DNA from: Prosopocoilus inquinatus
Taxonomy: Eukaryota; Arthropoda; Insecta; Coleoptera; Lucanidae
Length of the DNA: 64,000 bases
Assembly: GCA_036172665.1 (NCBI GenBank)
Contig: CM069873.1
Location: forward strand, 44,920,001-44,984,000
Direction of reading: 5' to 3'
A program made the position numbers and the translations under genes. Numbering within the stretch: the stretch's first letter is position 1; every line of letters starts with the position of its first letter. A model generated the notes under the pieces. The model saw only the letters and a program-made list of their open reading frames with translations, did no database searches and had not been told where the DNA came from. Of the stretch, positions 22,032 through 35,164 are shown piece by piece.

Positions 22032-23022
22032 CGCAAGTTGCAAGCAGTCGTTTTTATCACGTCATTATTTGGTCAAAATTGATCAAGGACGTCGAATGAC
22101 CAGTTTTAAACGTACTTTTTTCGTAAAAATTTTGTTTAAAATTTGACGTTTATAAATCACGTGAATAGAACGTCAGTTTAATGACATAAATTTGACACTA
22201 ATTTTAAAAAAGTTTCGTTTGGATAATAAATTTAGTTATAGATTTGACAAGATCTTAGATTTTGTAGGAAAATATAAATTATAAACATGATTGAATTTAT
22301 AAATGAATACCATTTTAATACATAAGAAGTTTACTAGACTTCTGATACGGGGTATACGACGCATGCGCCGACACTCGACATTGGGACATTGTTCTTGCAT
22401 ATCGTAATCGTAGTGCCCGTGGTGCTTAAGTTTTGTGCAATTCGTTTTTAAGCGTTAATTTATTATGTATTAGCTAACTAAAGTATATTCTACTTGTACG
22501 TGTACTGGCTCTGTTTTAGTTATTAGCAAACTGTGTAAAGAAGGTGGGTATTGGTAACTCACATTTCATAACCTGTTATATTAATATTTTAACGGTCCTT
22601 GAGATAGGACTTGGGCATTTTTCTTTTTCGTTTTCTTAATTCAATTCTTTTTTTTCACTATAGAGTAGAATCAAACTGTTTAGTAATAGCTTTTTATTTT
22701 ATTTTTATTTGGAATTTTACAAAATATGTATGAATTTATTTAAAATATTATTTATTTATTCTTCGTAGGTATATGTATACATATGTGCAGATATTTGAAT
22801 AAAAATTAAAATATGATTTAGTTTTTTGGTTACTTATGCGTCATAGGTAATACAATTAAAAATGACGTCAGAAATACACGACTGTTTGACGTACAAAAAC
22901 GACGTCGCCGGGCTGTGACATTTGCCCGTCATTTTTACGTCTTTAATACGTCATTGACATTGGTCATTCGACGTAAACGATGACCAATTTTTGACGTGAA
23001 AAAGACGACACCTTGCTGCTTG
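22032..23022. mobile_element. Foldback element with GACGT-rich arms
   Basis: The left arm (GCAAGCAGTCGTTTTTATCA, then GACGTCGAATGACCA near 22088) is complementary to the right arm (TGGTCATTCGACGTAAA near 22960 and GACGACACCTTGCTGC near 23005). The word GACGT or ACGTC recurs in both arms. No coding sequence. Confidence 0.5.
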
Positions 23023-23634
23023 GGTAACGATTAGATTACAGCTCGGAGAAACAGTCTTGTGACGTAACCGACACACCTATTTTTATAAATATAAATTATC
23101 ACTCCATATAGCCATCCTGATGATTCCAGAAGATTCGACACATGTTTTAGATGGTGTTGGAATTGTACCGAAAAATTCTTCACTTATACGAAAATGTTCA
23201 TGACAAAGGGAACTTATATTTTTACGTTTCTGCTTTTGCAGAAACGTGTTTGAGATTTAAAGATGAACAAAATCAAATTTGATGGAAGTTCGAATGTTTT
23301 ACTCAAACCAACATCTAAAGAAATAAAATAAAATAATTCCTGTATTACATGAACTTGTGGACAAAAGAACCGACTCTTATGTGTTTTCAATTTATAAAAT
23401 ATGAGAATTACAATATAAAATTTTTATTATTGAAAGTTATTTTCGAATAAATTTTTAGATTAGAAAATGAAACTGACATCACTGTTCTCTTACTCTTGTG
23501 TTGAGTGTCGCCAACTTCATAAAAAATCACGGTCTGCTTTAATCCGGAATTCATTTGAAAACACGGTAGAAATTTTGTTTAACAGTGCTTTGTAATTAAT
23601 GAAATTCATAATAACTTTTTGTTTCTTCTTCTAG

Positions 23635-23867
23635 AGAGTTGGTATGCAACTGTTCTGATTCCAATAGTCACCTTTTTCTTCGGATTTTTCTTCTGCTGTG
23701 TGATAGCGTGCGCCTTCCACTTCTTCAAGAACAGCTCCTACAAGTACGCGCCGGTGAAGAAACCGATCAAGAACAACACCATTACCGACTCCTATCGCCA
23801 GAAGAACCTCGAACTGCAGACTCGTCCGGACGTTAAATACGTAAACGAAAAGATTCCACTCACCTAA
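23635..23867 (+). CDS. CRIM1-like membrane protein: terminal exon with transmembrane helix and tail
   Basis: This last exon joins in frame to the ectodomain exon at 2716. It encodes ESWYATVLIPIVTFFFGFFF, continuing CCVIACAFHFF, which is a clear transmembrane helix of about 25 residues. A basic, Tyr-containing cytoplasmic tail of about 45 residues follows and ends in KIPLT before TAA. Together the two exons give 474 residues after the first split codon. The predicted topology is type I, with the VWC modules outside the cell. No catalytic domain is present in the tail. The 20.9 kb gap between the exons is unusual, but the phases agree and no other reading frame offers an alternative end. Confidence 0.75.
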
Positions 23868-26330
23868 CTTAGGAAACCTTGCAGATTTTTGCTTTATATT
23901 TTGAATGTGATATAACGTGAAGACTTGCAGAAGACGAAACCGCATTATTTGTGTCTCTATATCACCCCCTCCCTCCCCCCTAAATATATTACCAAATATG
24001 ACTTTAGATAACTTCTTGTGAATTTTGCAAGATCGTCGGCTATGTACGCGTGGAAGTGAGAGACTGTTGAAACGGTGAAAATTATTTATTTTTGTAGTTT
24101 TCTAAAGCTTGGTTGTTTCGAGTGAGTTTCCATTTTGAGTGGAATGGTAGGTATTGCACAAATTTTAATTTCTTGACTCAAAGGTTCATATGAAACTCGG
24201 ATTTTCTGTTTTATTCTAACTGAATACTACAAAATGACTAACTGTTTGAGTTGGAAACGCAGACAACAGCATTTTGTTATTCGACGATTTGCAACACCGC
24301 AACCGAATATTGTTTTTTTGATTTACTTGACATACACAAGATTGCAAGTTATAACTGGCGTTCTCATTTCCATTTCAAATGATGCCGTCATATGATAGTT
24401 GTCAGTGTCAAGCCATCAATAACCCCGGCGGCAACTGCTCCAGTTCTACCATTTAAAAATAAAATTTAGGATTGCTAACTGAAACAGTTATTCTTGATCA
24501 CTGCAGATTCTAGCTGAGCGTAGTTTCGAGTTTATGTTTCGAGTTTTAGGAAGAGCTAGGAAGTAGTTGCCTTTTAATGCACGCACCTTTACCATCCTAC
24601 GCCGCATTAAAGCGCCCTTTATTTTTCAGCTATTCTAAAGCTAACAAGTATTCATTCAATTCATCAAGTTGGTTGTGATTTAATGAAAGATGTTGCGAAA
24701 AAAACGATTGTCAAACAAATGCAGTATTTTGGTTATAACTTAAAATGGCATTTGATCAAATTCTAATTTAAAAATATTATGAAAACTTGATATTATCATG
24801 AAAGATGAGCCTTGCATCATTAATCACTCTAGTGACAAACCGACAAATAAAGAGTAACTCTATCATTTTCTTTTCACCGTGGATACGGAAATAACACCGA
24901 AATATATGTCGGTTATTACCAAGAAGCGGATTACCTGAGGTTTTACATAAGGTTATTCAAACCGTAATCATTATATTAAAATTATTTTTATGGAATCTTG
25001 TAAGTAAATTTATTTTATATTATATACACATTCATTCAACGACTTATAAGGTCTCGGACAATGCAAATCGCCTGCATTCGTCATCAAAAACCTCAATTTC
25101 GCCGCTCACTGGTTATTACCAAAGGTCGGTTATACTAGTTTTTATCAGATTTCCTGGAATCGCCGGCCTTTGGTTATAACTTTGGCCATTACTGACGCAG
25201 GACTCATCTTTCATCTTCGTGATTTTGATACTGTTACCTTTTAATATTTTCTGAGAATTGGCTAAATATTTTGAGCAATTTTTGAAGATAGTAAAGAGGG
25301 CATTTACATGTACGTACAGTTTTGAATAACTTCAATCGACTAAAAACACTCGGATTAAAAGTTCCGTAAGATTTTTTTTTATTTTATTTTAAAACGAATC
25401 CTTTATGTTGTACTTATTTAGTTGTACTGGTGGTAAACGTTCCTAAAATTATTATCGATTGTGCATTTATTTGTTGTGGTTGGAGTTGACGATCTATTTT
25501 CATGCAAGAAGTTACAAATTGCTGTTATCTTAACAGCGACGTGAGAATATACAGCTTGACTTAGGCGACTAGGTAGGCGGAGCGGGACTTTTCTATGCGT
25601 TCCGAAATACATGTTCCTTCTAGAACACATACGAACACAGCAGCGTTTACTTAGTAGCGTGGTCAGTCTGAATATCAACAAAACTTATATTATATGCCTT
25701 ATATTATTCTCCATAACAAGGAAACTTTCCAACTTATTTATTATCTATTATATTATCTTAAAGGCTACTACTGTTGTTGGAACAAGTAATGCTTGAAAGT
25801 ATTGTACGCTCTTTTGTGTTTTGATTTTTATATCCTAATTTATTAAGCTTTAGTGTTAAGTTAAGACTAGCAGTAGCAAACTAAAAATTGTTTATTCTAG
25901 TCAGTCTTTAGAATCTTATCTGGGTAGCTGTAGTTGTTAATATTGATATAGAAAGTCTTTTTTTTCATAACTCAGTAATAATAATAAAATAGGTTGGTAC
26001 CTCTGTGATAGTGTTTTTAATATATTAAAAAGAATAAAAGTTAAATCCTAGGCCTTGTGCCGCTTTACCTAATTTACCGTATAAGTAGTAACTAGAGTAA
26101 CCGTGTTATTTATTTTTATCTCACAGACATAGCTGATTGATATATTGAAAGGAAGTTTAGATTAGGTAGAAGTTTGACTTTTTAGTTTTGTTCCTATGTA
26201 TATTCTTACGATTATAAGTGATTTTAAGCACATATGTTGTGATTAAATATTTGTAGATATATATATTTATTATCCTGCTGTTTAGTATATACGTTGACAA
26301 ATAAAACTGTTTAAAAGAGTCAATCTAGAT
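23868..26330 (+). other. Probable 3' UTR of the CRIM1-like gene
   Basis: Non-coding sequence follows the stop codon. The first part has the mixed composition of a UTR. A good AATAAA lies at 26300-26305, with weaker AT-rich candidates earlier (around 24460). The exact polyadenylation site cannot be fixed from sequence. Other than short ORFs without recognisable composition, nothing is seen. Confidence 0.4.
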
Positions 26331-28496
26331 GAATATGATAAATTCCGCACAGGTAGTTCAGAACCGCACCGTGTTATCTAGAAAACAAATCTCATTAATT
26401 TAATAATATAATGACTGTTACTCGATGTAAAATCTAGACGAGTTTTAGAAATAAATGCCTTTATAAACTGTCGTTCTTTTTTTGGAACAATTGTTTTTGA
26501 ACATTATTAAAAGATGTAAGTCAAATCAAATTTTTGGCAACAATTATGAATGATCTATGTACATATCTGTGGGACATAAATCATTGAAGTTTGCGCCAGG
26601 GCCCCCGCGAGGCTAAAAGCCGCCCGTGTGCCACTCCATATTTTGGGGCCCATTGCATAATCTAGTTGTGCAAAAATATAAAAGTAAGCAGTACCAATTT
26701 AAAAAGTCGATGTTTTTTTTGTGTAATATACTTCGATAGTTACTAAAACGACATCATAAAATTTTTAGTTACTTAAATAACTGAGTGTAGGGCTTTCAAA
26801 CCCCAAATACACAAACCAGTGAACGAAACGCTCATGTTTGTCTTTTCTTAAGCCTGAAAGTGTGCGTCTTGTTTTCAATAATCTGTTGTCACTTGTGTTT
26901 TCCGAAACTTTGGATAATTCTCCTACAGGTAATATGAACATCAAATATCCACCATTTTAACTTTGAATGATTCTTTTATGTCAACTGACATGCTGTTGAA
27001 ATTTATAATGTAGTAATCACTCATATCCGCTGATATTAGAGTTGAAATGTGTTTGTGTACAATCACAAAGAATATTTGTATTTAATTAATAAAAAAGTAT
27101 GTGCAAGAAATTGCAAACAAATATACATAGTGAATAAAAAGTAAGGAAGGTTGACGTCATAATCTTGGACTGTGAGGTCATAATCTGGGACTGTGACGTC
27201 ACAATCTGGGAATGTGACGTCTCAATCTGGGAATGTGACGTCATTGATGATATTTTAAATTACATCTAATTTTTTCTACCCAGATTGATAATATTGTGGC
27301 GCGCCACTTAGCTCACTACGTCACACTGAAGGCGTCAAGGAGTCGGTCGCCGGGCAGTCTGTACCGAACGAACTCGACTTTTCCAGCATGGAACAAACGA
27401 GAAGGCAGCGTAGAATATAAAATAAAGTTCATTTCCCCCGAAATTTTTCTTATCTCTATATTTTATAAAATCGAAAAAATTGAAAAAAATATAGATTTTA
27501 AAGAAAATTATTGATGACGTCACAGTTCAAAATTATGATATCATAAGAAAAAAATTAGAAATGCCAGTTTGTGGCAAATAATTAGCCATTTAACTTTTAT
27601 TTAAAACATTTTTTTCGAAAACCTATAATAGCGACCACCCATTCCTAATTTTTATTCACACTATATTTATTTGCAATTTTTTGTATACGTTAATTAAATA
27701 GTGATTTTACACAAACATATTTGAACTCGGAAATCAACGGATATGAATGGTTTCGGACTTCAACAACGTGCGAATTGATTTAAAAGAAGAATTCAAATTT
27801 AACGTCATGATATCTTCAATGTTCAATTACTTGTAGAGGAAAGTTTGGGAAAACCGAAATTGAAATAAAATCTTAAAAATAACACATTTTCAAGCTTAAG
27901 ACGAATATGAGAATTTCGTTTACTGCTTTTTATATGGATTTAAAAACCCTATCTTTAGTTACACAAATAATTCCATTTTTTTTTCTTCGAGTTCATCTGG
28001 AATGAGGAAAACCGAATCTGAGAGTGAAAATGGATAAACTTTATTTAAAAACTATTTTTCAAATCGTTAAAACCAATAAACTTTTATGCTTTGAATTTTG
28101 CACAGCTAGATTAGGCATTTCGACGACTGTGCGCTGCCTCAGAATTAATAATATTCTTCGAAATTTTCGACCACTTGGTAAATTATATTTCTGCAAATTT
28201 TATATAAAATTATTTCCATCATTTTTAATTGTGCATAATACAATATGCAATTGCTTATTTGTAGATCTTCAAATCTTTATTGTTCTTTTGAACTAATATG
28301 TTGTATTTCTAAATTAGTAGAGTTAGTTGTGTTTTAGTAAATTTTATTCAACGTACTAATAAGATGCATAATTCTTCCTTGGAATTTATTGAAAGCTGGA
28401 AAGGTATTTACTTTTAAAAAATTAGTTTAATTAATAGCAGTGCCTTTCAAATTATAAACCTAATAAATATAAATAATTTTTTGAAGAAAAAAAAAT
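26331..28496. other. AT-rich stretch, no gene seen
   Basis: A GC-rich patch at about 26598-26665 (GGGCCCCCGCGAGG) looks like the end of a decayed DNA transposon. A minisatellite lies at 27152-27243. Nothing else is recognised. Confidence 0.35.
27152..27243 (+). repeat. 21-bp minisatellite built on TGACGTCA
   Basis: Four full 21-bp units (start points 27152, 27173, 27194 and 27215) and a partial fifth. Each begins TGACGTCA or one base away and continues AATCTGGGA(C/A)TG. TGACGTCA is the palindromic CRE, the binding site of CREB/ATF-type factors. Whether the array is bound is unknown. Confidence 0.85.
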
Positions 28497-28712
28497 GATT
28501 TGCAACAATTTTTTTAAAACTTATGCTTTGACAGCAAGCATGGGCGCCTTGTATGGAATGACTTATTATGCAGCTCACTGGCTTCAATTTGTCACCCTAA
28601 TGTAATGTCAGGTCAAAAAGCGATCGTAGGATGTCGCTATTTAAGCTATTCATTACTTTTACATCGCAATTGCGAATATCCTAGGACAAGTCATTTTGGT
28701 TTGCAGTGGATA
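28497..28712 (+). mobile_element. Retrozyme copy RZ4 (degenerate, no ribozyme core)
   Basis: It starts GATTTGCAACAATTTTTT and runs in + sense through CTTTGACAGCAAGCATGG, GGTCAAAAAGCGATCG and GATGTCGCTATT. It stops at TTTGCAGTGG, just before the hammerhead would begin. Divergence and an internal GGAATGACTTATTATGCAGC segment mark it as old. Confidence 0.7.
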
Positions 28713-31430
28713 AAAAGTGAGGACAAATCTTGGGAGCGTAATAATAACAACCAGTAAATGATATCACAGCAAAGTGCCACACAATTGATACATATGAATA
28801 TTTTTGATCTGCAAGAAATAAGGTTTCAGATAAATTTCCTCACGAAATAAGAAGTTTACAAGTAAATGTTCGTCTATATAAGAAATAAATAATTTCCCAG
28901 AACGGAGGCGCAACTTTAAACCTTTACCTGTGCGGTTATTGAGCACCTTTTCTTAGAAGGGCACAAATGTGCGCGGCGCAAGTGTCTCGGATTCCTGATA
29001 AATGAGTTTAGGTATACAAAAACGGTTAATAAAAAAAAAATAAAAGATACCAAAAAAAATGGAAAAGACAGAAAAATTTTAAACATTAAGGAAAATTTTT
29101 TCAAAGCTTTTCAACATTTTCCCTCACTTTTTTCAAGTTCCTAGCTGCCGCTCATCTGACTAAAGTGGTCTCTGTTCAGACCCTCCCCCCTCCTTCTCCA
29201 GAATGTAAGTGTGTGTAAGCTTGTTATTGATATTAGAAAAAAAAACAAATAAAAGGAAATTACATTTCTGAAAACTTAAGAAGTAAAGTGTAATTGTTTT
29301 TTTAACCAATCCGTAACAGCTTACAAAATTTATTTTTTTACATTTTTTTATGAAAATCTTAGCGCACGAAAATGACGAAACTTAAACTTTTCTACTTTTA
29401 ATTGCCGCAGTAACTGTTTTATTTTAGTCGACGTTTTGCCATGAGACTGACGGCTTCATTAAGACAGTTAAGTCTTGATAGAGTGGATAGTTTTTTTCGA
29501 TTAATTTTTACCAGACAAGAAACTGTTTCCCATCAATTTTTTTGTCGAAAGAAATGACAAAACATCCAGTGGCCAAGAGGCCAATTGCTGCCCTTGAACA
29601 TGGCGCCCGTGTGCACTGTACGCTTTGCACATATGTACATATGGTTACGAGGGCCGTGGTTAGCACCATTCAACATCTATACGCTCGTTCAAGCTTAGCT
29701 AGGAGCGCGAGCGACACACTACAAAACTTTTCTTATGGAACGAGAGACGACAGGTCTTTGCAACCAAGTTCAGATTGTCACAGGAAGGTCCAATGGTTGA
29801 CTTGACAACGCTGAACGCTTTTTCCGTACAGCCCTTGCTTTTATCTAAGCTTGAACCAGCATATACATAAAGCAAAAAATAAATTTGTAAATTTGAAATA
29901 TAAGAATATGTATTGATGTTCCTTATGCGTTATCAAAAAAAAAGAATGTTACAAGTAAACAACAAAATTTTCAATGCAGGAAAAGTTTGTATCAAATTAA
30001 AAAAGAAATGCTCTTTCCAAATGAAAAAAAAAAAAACAGAAGAATTAAAAGAAAAAGAAAAAAAATCACATCAAATTCGCAGAATAAAACATAACCGTAA
30101 GACAAGAAAGAAATTATTCATTCAAACTATTTCAAACGCCTACAGTTTCAAAATACGTGTATTTGTTTTATCATCCTTGTACAGTCGCAGCATTTAATTT
30201 TAGTCATCACTGTCAATCAAAATGTCAGTTTCAATTATAATAGTTAAAAAAATTTCAGATAAATTCAGTCTTGAAATAACCCGAGGTTTAAATTTTAAGT
30301 TAAACCTTCACCAAATCACGAATTGATAAGGGACATATTCCACCATATCACGAACGAGAAAAGGGAGGAAATTATAAAGTCTATACCATGTCACGAAGAG
30401 AAAAAGAGGATTTAAAAGTTTAAGCGCGGTTAGAAGAAAACATTCTGTTTGTTTATACTTCATTTACAGGGGAGAGACAAAGGAGAGTTTAAAATAAAAG
30501 TCACAGTCATATGTCCAGAAATATGTGAAAATGTAGTTATTTATACATCAGATTGTGATTTTTATTTAAATTCTTAATAATCAGTGACGACCAAAATTTA
30601 TTGCTCGCGACATTGCGTAAGTTAGCTGGTTTGTACATTTTATAATTTGACTAAGTTGAGAGTATTTGCTAATTAATTTTTTTTTTCGTTTAATTTTCAT
30701 CCATTTGTTTAACAGCGCAAATATCCTCGATTAAAAAAGAAAAATAAAAATAGAAAAGAATCATCGAATCTGGCAAGAAACAAAATGGGAATATATGAAC
30801 ATAAAAAGACTACGAAAGATCACCTGGTTACTCAGTTGTCGTTTTCTCCTATTTGAGAATCAATAAACTAATATCATCTATTTTGACTAATTTTAGACAC
30901 TTTCGTATTCTTTACAATTACAGTTCATCTAATCAAATAGAGAAGAAAAAAACTAGTAGTTCATTTTTTCCCGCTTTTGATAACTCTAAAAGACTTTAAA
31001 AAACATGAATTCTTAGTGTAGTTCAAACGTGGGTGTGATAGTGAGGAAGACTGAGCACGTCCCCCTTTCTCAACAACCTATGATACACGAAACTTCTTTT
31101 ATATCAGCTATTTATGGGTGGGGTCCTTGTTTTTATACCTACAACTGGTGTAGTCGACTAAGAAATATATAATTAAAAAAGTACAATGAATTTGGTGACG
31201 GAAAATGAGGAGTATTTTTGCTGAAATTCAAAACTGCTGAAAAATAGAAGTATTAAAAGATTTAATTAAAAACAAACTAAAGCCGACGGAAAAAAATAAC
31301 AGATTCTTTTTATATACAAAAAGACAGAACCAATCATTTTCTTCTTGTCACATAATGTTTTCATTTTCATTCTTTTGGGTTCCTTTCTCCCTTCGGAGTT
31401 GTAGTAATGATTATGTTTTTTTTTTATTTG
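28713..31430. other. AT-rich stretch, no gene seen
   Basis: Long A- and T-runs and no recognisable coding sequence. An ORF at 29542-29805 has more balanced base composition than its surroundings but no domain I recognise. TACAGTCGCAGCAT at 30180 is another end of the TACAGTCGC family. Confidence 0.35.
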
Positions 31431-31800
31431 GTTTCGGTTTGGGTTTCGGACGGTTTCGGCCATAATTTCGTGGTTCGGTCAAAGTTTCGGTTTCGGCCAA
31501 AAAACAGCCAAACCTTCAACTACAACCGAAACTACATTTACATCCTTTTTTCTGCTTTAAATGCATATTAATCTCAAAACTTGATTAATTTTTGTTTATC
31601 AAATAAAATGATACTCAGTTTTAACAGTGTAAATGTCAATTTTGACAGTGAATTAAAGCTGTATTAACTCATATTTGAAATGTGACCGATCCCAATTTAA
31701 AAGCTGATTCAAAATTCCCCAGTTTGAAAAGGCAAAAAAAAGACAAGGAAAATCGGTTTCGGTCGGACACTACCGAAGGATATAAAAGCCGGCGCAGAAG
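31431..31800. repeat. GGTTTCGG-rich repeat region
   Basis: GGTTTCGG and close variants occur about six times between 31430 and 31500, and again near 31755. CCGAAAC words lie between. Clustered short words at both ends suggest subterminal repeats of a DNA transposon; the ends were not resolved. Confidence 0.35.
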
Positions 31801-31932
31801 CCGATTCAAACCAGATTTTGCACACACCTAACAAATCACTCAAATATACTCGCGCTCTCTCTCTTATAGTTCGACGTACACACTTACCAGAACGATAACC
31901 CAGCGCTCTATAATGTAGTCAGGCTTATCGTG

Positions 31933-32314
31933 TACCATTGCGACCTTTAAATTTCGCACAACTCAGTTTCTCGTTGTAAATGCGGTTTTTAATGACTTAT
32001 CAAAACTATTTAATCATTTTGAATGGCAGATTTCAAACTTTAAAGTTAAAATGTTTAAAATACTAAATCTCATACTTTTTGAAGTAGATAAAGGTTTTGC
32101 TTACGTTTCTTTTATTTTACTATTAAATTTGATTACTTCCGTTCTAATACTTACAATACTTTTCTGCTGTAGTTAAAATATAACCATTAACATGAAAACC
32201 AAATGACTTCAGTGACTAAATTTGAAAAAAAAAGCCTTGTTGATAAAACTAAAATGTCCACAAAATCAGACAACTTGATCAAAAATTGTGCGAAATTTTA
32301 ACGCCACAATAGTA
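31933..32314. mobile_element. MITE with about 30-bp inverted ends
   Basis: The left end TACCATTGCGACCTTTAAAT and the right end (complement TACTATTGTGGCGTTAAAAT) match, continuing TTCGCACAA in both. It is flanked by a 27-28-bp direct repeat containing CAGCGCTCTAT and TGTAGTCAGGC (31898-31924 and 32324-32351), too long for a normal target duplication. Confidence 0.55.
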
Positions 32315-32351
32315 CATACATTCGCCCAGCGCTCTATTTCTGTAGTCAGGC

Positions 32352-34596
32352 AAACTCTCAATTCATCAACCACTTCGTCAAAGAGCAAACTGTCCAAGAT
32401 CTACTTGTCTTGACGAGCCTGCCAACAGCTGCGCTCCTTCATTATTTTGTTCTTTCATTGTTATTATAGAATAAACTATATGCCCAGAACAAAATTCATT
32501 ACTCTTGTTTCGTTTTCTAAGGTTCATGATGAAACCCTCTCATATTTTTATATTTCAGAAAAGAGAATAAACTTATCTTTCCAGAAATATAAAGCACTTG
32601 GTATATTAATCAAAATGTTTGCAGTAGTGAAGGAATGATGCCTTCTGGACGTGGAATATCGCAAACCTTCCTTCCATGTGGTTTATATTAAAGAGAAATT
32701 TTAAATGAATGGACTTTACGCTACTACACAAGGTTTTTATTTGTTCGTCATTACACAGGGCGGTCAAATGAAAAATTGAATCCAGGCAAGTATTTACGCA
32801 CGCAGTCGTACAAGTAAGATACAGTATCTACACATGAGAGATTGAAGTTTTACAATAAGAAGGCACCGCTGAAAAAAGACGAGAATTTCAATAATCAGTT
32901 ATAGTTCAACCTTATGCGGGTGACACATATCTGTAATTTACAAACAAGTTAAATCGCAGTATTTACAAATGAAACTTCGTTATGGGAGAATTTATTATAG
33001 CGACACCAATATGTATTATATGAAAGTTTAAAAGAATTAGAGCAAGATCCACTCCTGCAAAATGTTCATAAAAGGCAAACCAGTACGTTTTGGTTTTAAA
33101 TTATGGTGTTGTAAAACTTGAATAAAAAATGCAAGAGTTCCTTTTTGGAAATCTGTAATAAAAAAATTAATTTACATACGTAGATTAATTAATTAATCTT
33201 GCTCCAGTTCTTATAAATAAATGCATCTGTAACAGTTAACAGCGGGGTAAAAACATTACACAGACTTCTAAACTTAGCGTAATACATATTTACAAAATTA
33301 AGACTAGGGTATGTAATGCAAAGGTTTCTCGTATTGCTAGTAAGTACTTTATAACATCCTATTTGCATACACAACACTGCCGAACCATTTCTATTTAAAT
33401 TTGAAAAGTTACCGCACATTTTCCTAGACCTGACAGGTTGATTTCATTTTTCGTTCATCCCTGAACACATTATTAAAAGGATACACAAGTGTGGTATTCT
33501 GCGAATTATTTTTTTTTTGTTTTTTGAAGTAAAATGAGAATCAAAAGTAATAACTCCCTTATAAATGTCCTCGTTTTTTTAACAACGAATTTGGATTCTT
33601 TTATTTAATTCTCCTCATCGACTGTTTGCAACTGTGGTATAAGGCGGGGTTGCATCAAAGATCTAAGTCAGGATTAAATCTAATCCTGAGTTAGACTGTG
33701 ACAGATATGATAATGTAAATTATGCAGGATGATTCAGAATAAGTGTCCGACACGTTAGGAGCGTAGTATTCACTAAAGTTATGCAAGTGCGAAATTACAA
33801 GAAATAAATCTATCAGAGGCATTTCAAAAATCAACCTTCTTTGAATACAAAATGGAAATTATGATTTATTTTTTACGTATACATACTTAAGTCCGAAATT
33901 TGAATGAATGAATTGCGTATCATATATTTTTTCCGCAGAAAACCATAAATAAAAACGTTTTACAATTTCATTTCAACGTGTTTCGTTCTATTCCACGAGA
34001 GTTCATTGCTCTTGTTACGCAATGCAGCTGTAGTAGTGATCATCAACCAATTTATGTCTGAATCACACAACACTGGATATCTCAAAAACTATAGATTTTT
34101 GATCCCCTATGCATAAGCGTGTCATCAAATGAGTTTCACGTATTAAAACAGTAAATTCTTCATGACTTAAGAAAATTAATTCTGCATATCTTAATTTTTT
34201 TGGTGAAAAATGATAGAAATTAAAGCCCCACAAGAGCCAGGAGTCGTTTTGTTTGAGAACCTCTGACCGATCGTGTGTGGATTTTTCTAAGCAAAACTTT
34301 ACATTATAAACAAAACATAAAGCAATAAAGCGTCATCGAAATGAAGGGCACTGGGTCAATAAAATCATCCCTCAGCAATTCCATAACAGAAAATAAACAT
34401 CCATCGCGTTTGTGATGTTACTTACTGAATTAATTAAGTTAATTTTCTGCTGACCAAAGTGTAACACTAAGTAAAAGTTAGAAAATAAAAACATTTAAGT
34501 TAACATTCTAATCTTCATTCTTCTTATCGGAAACAACGCACGTCGGTATTCATCGTCCCTTCATTTATGGTTTGATTATTTTGTTTTGCTTACACT
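32352..34596. other. AT-rich stretch, no gene seen
   Basis: No exon is recognised. GATTCAGAATAAGTGTCC at 33730 is complementary to GGACACTTATTTTGAATC near 35748, a possible pair of short ends 2 kb apart that would enclose the foldback at 34597-35164. Confidence 0.35.
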
Positions 34597-35164
34597 GTAC
34601 AGGGTGTCCCAAACCTCTGGAAAAAGCTAAAAATGCCCCTTTAAATTCGTTTTATCAAGAAAAGGTCGTAACAAAAGTTGTATAGATTTTCATTCCGCAT
34701 AATCTAAAATTATTTCCAAATATACAGGTTGTTCATTTAATAAGTTACAAACCTAACTTATTATTTTTTAAATGGAACACTATATATTTTATTGCAGTTT
34801 CGGTTAGACCTTGAGGAGACGATAAAAATGATATAACATTACACTTACTTATTTTTAGTATTTTTAATTTTATGCAAAAAATGTTTAATCGTCTGCCAAA
34901 TTGTCAATTTTAATGATACGACAATCAACCTTGAACCAAAATATTTCCAAGTCTCTCTACTTTTAGAATATTCAGTTCGCGTATTGTAAAATTAGTAATT
35001 TTTTTCAAATGGAACACGCTGTATATTATAGTATACTTGGATAGTGCTTTCTACGAGCTTTCTAACCATACCATTTTCTATAGTCTTAAGATTTATAACT
35101 TGTAAGTCATTATCACTTCTCTATAATCAACTTAAGGACTTTTCTGAGGTTTGGGACACTGTAC
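34597..35164. mobile_element. Foldback element with GTACAGGGTGTCCCAAACCT ends
   Basis: The left end GTACAGGGTGTCCCAAACCT is matched by AGGTTTGGGACACTGTAC at the right. A second nested pair (ACAGGTTGTTCATTTAA near 34724 and CAAATGGAACACGCTGTA near 35016) lies inside. No coding sequence. Confidence 0.65.

Larger units (their letters stand above)
2717..23634 (+). other. 20.9 kb intron of the CRIM1-like gene, rich in mobile elements
   Basis: The donor GTATGA at 2717 and the acceptor TTCTTCTTCTAG ending at 23634 are phase-compatible: one base (G) from the left exon joins AG from the right exon to give Glu. The intron contains foldbacks, retrozymes, a MITE and gypsy-1, listed separately. Reading past the donor gives only eight further residues before TAA at 2740-2742. 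Confidence 0.7.

Noticed and set aside
27152..27243. CRISPR-like array
   Set aside because: The 21-bp units are contiguous without spacers, and this is an insect genome; it is a minisatellite.
29542..29805. An 87-codon ORF as a host gene
   Set aside because: No domain, splice context or neighbouring exon supports it; kept only as a remark.
31786..31800. Promoter, because of GGATATAAAAGCC
   Set aside because: A TATA-like word alone in a repeat region, with no ORF or exon following.
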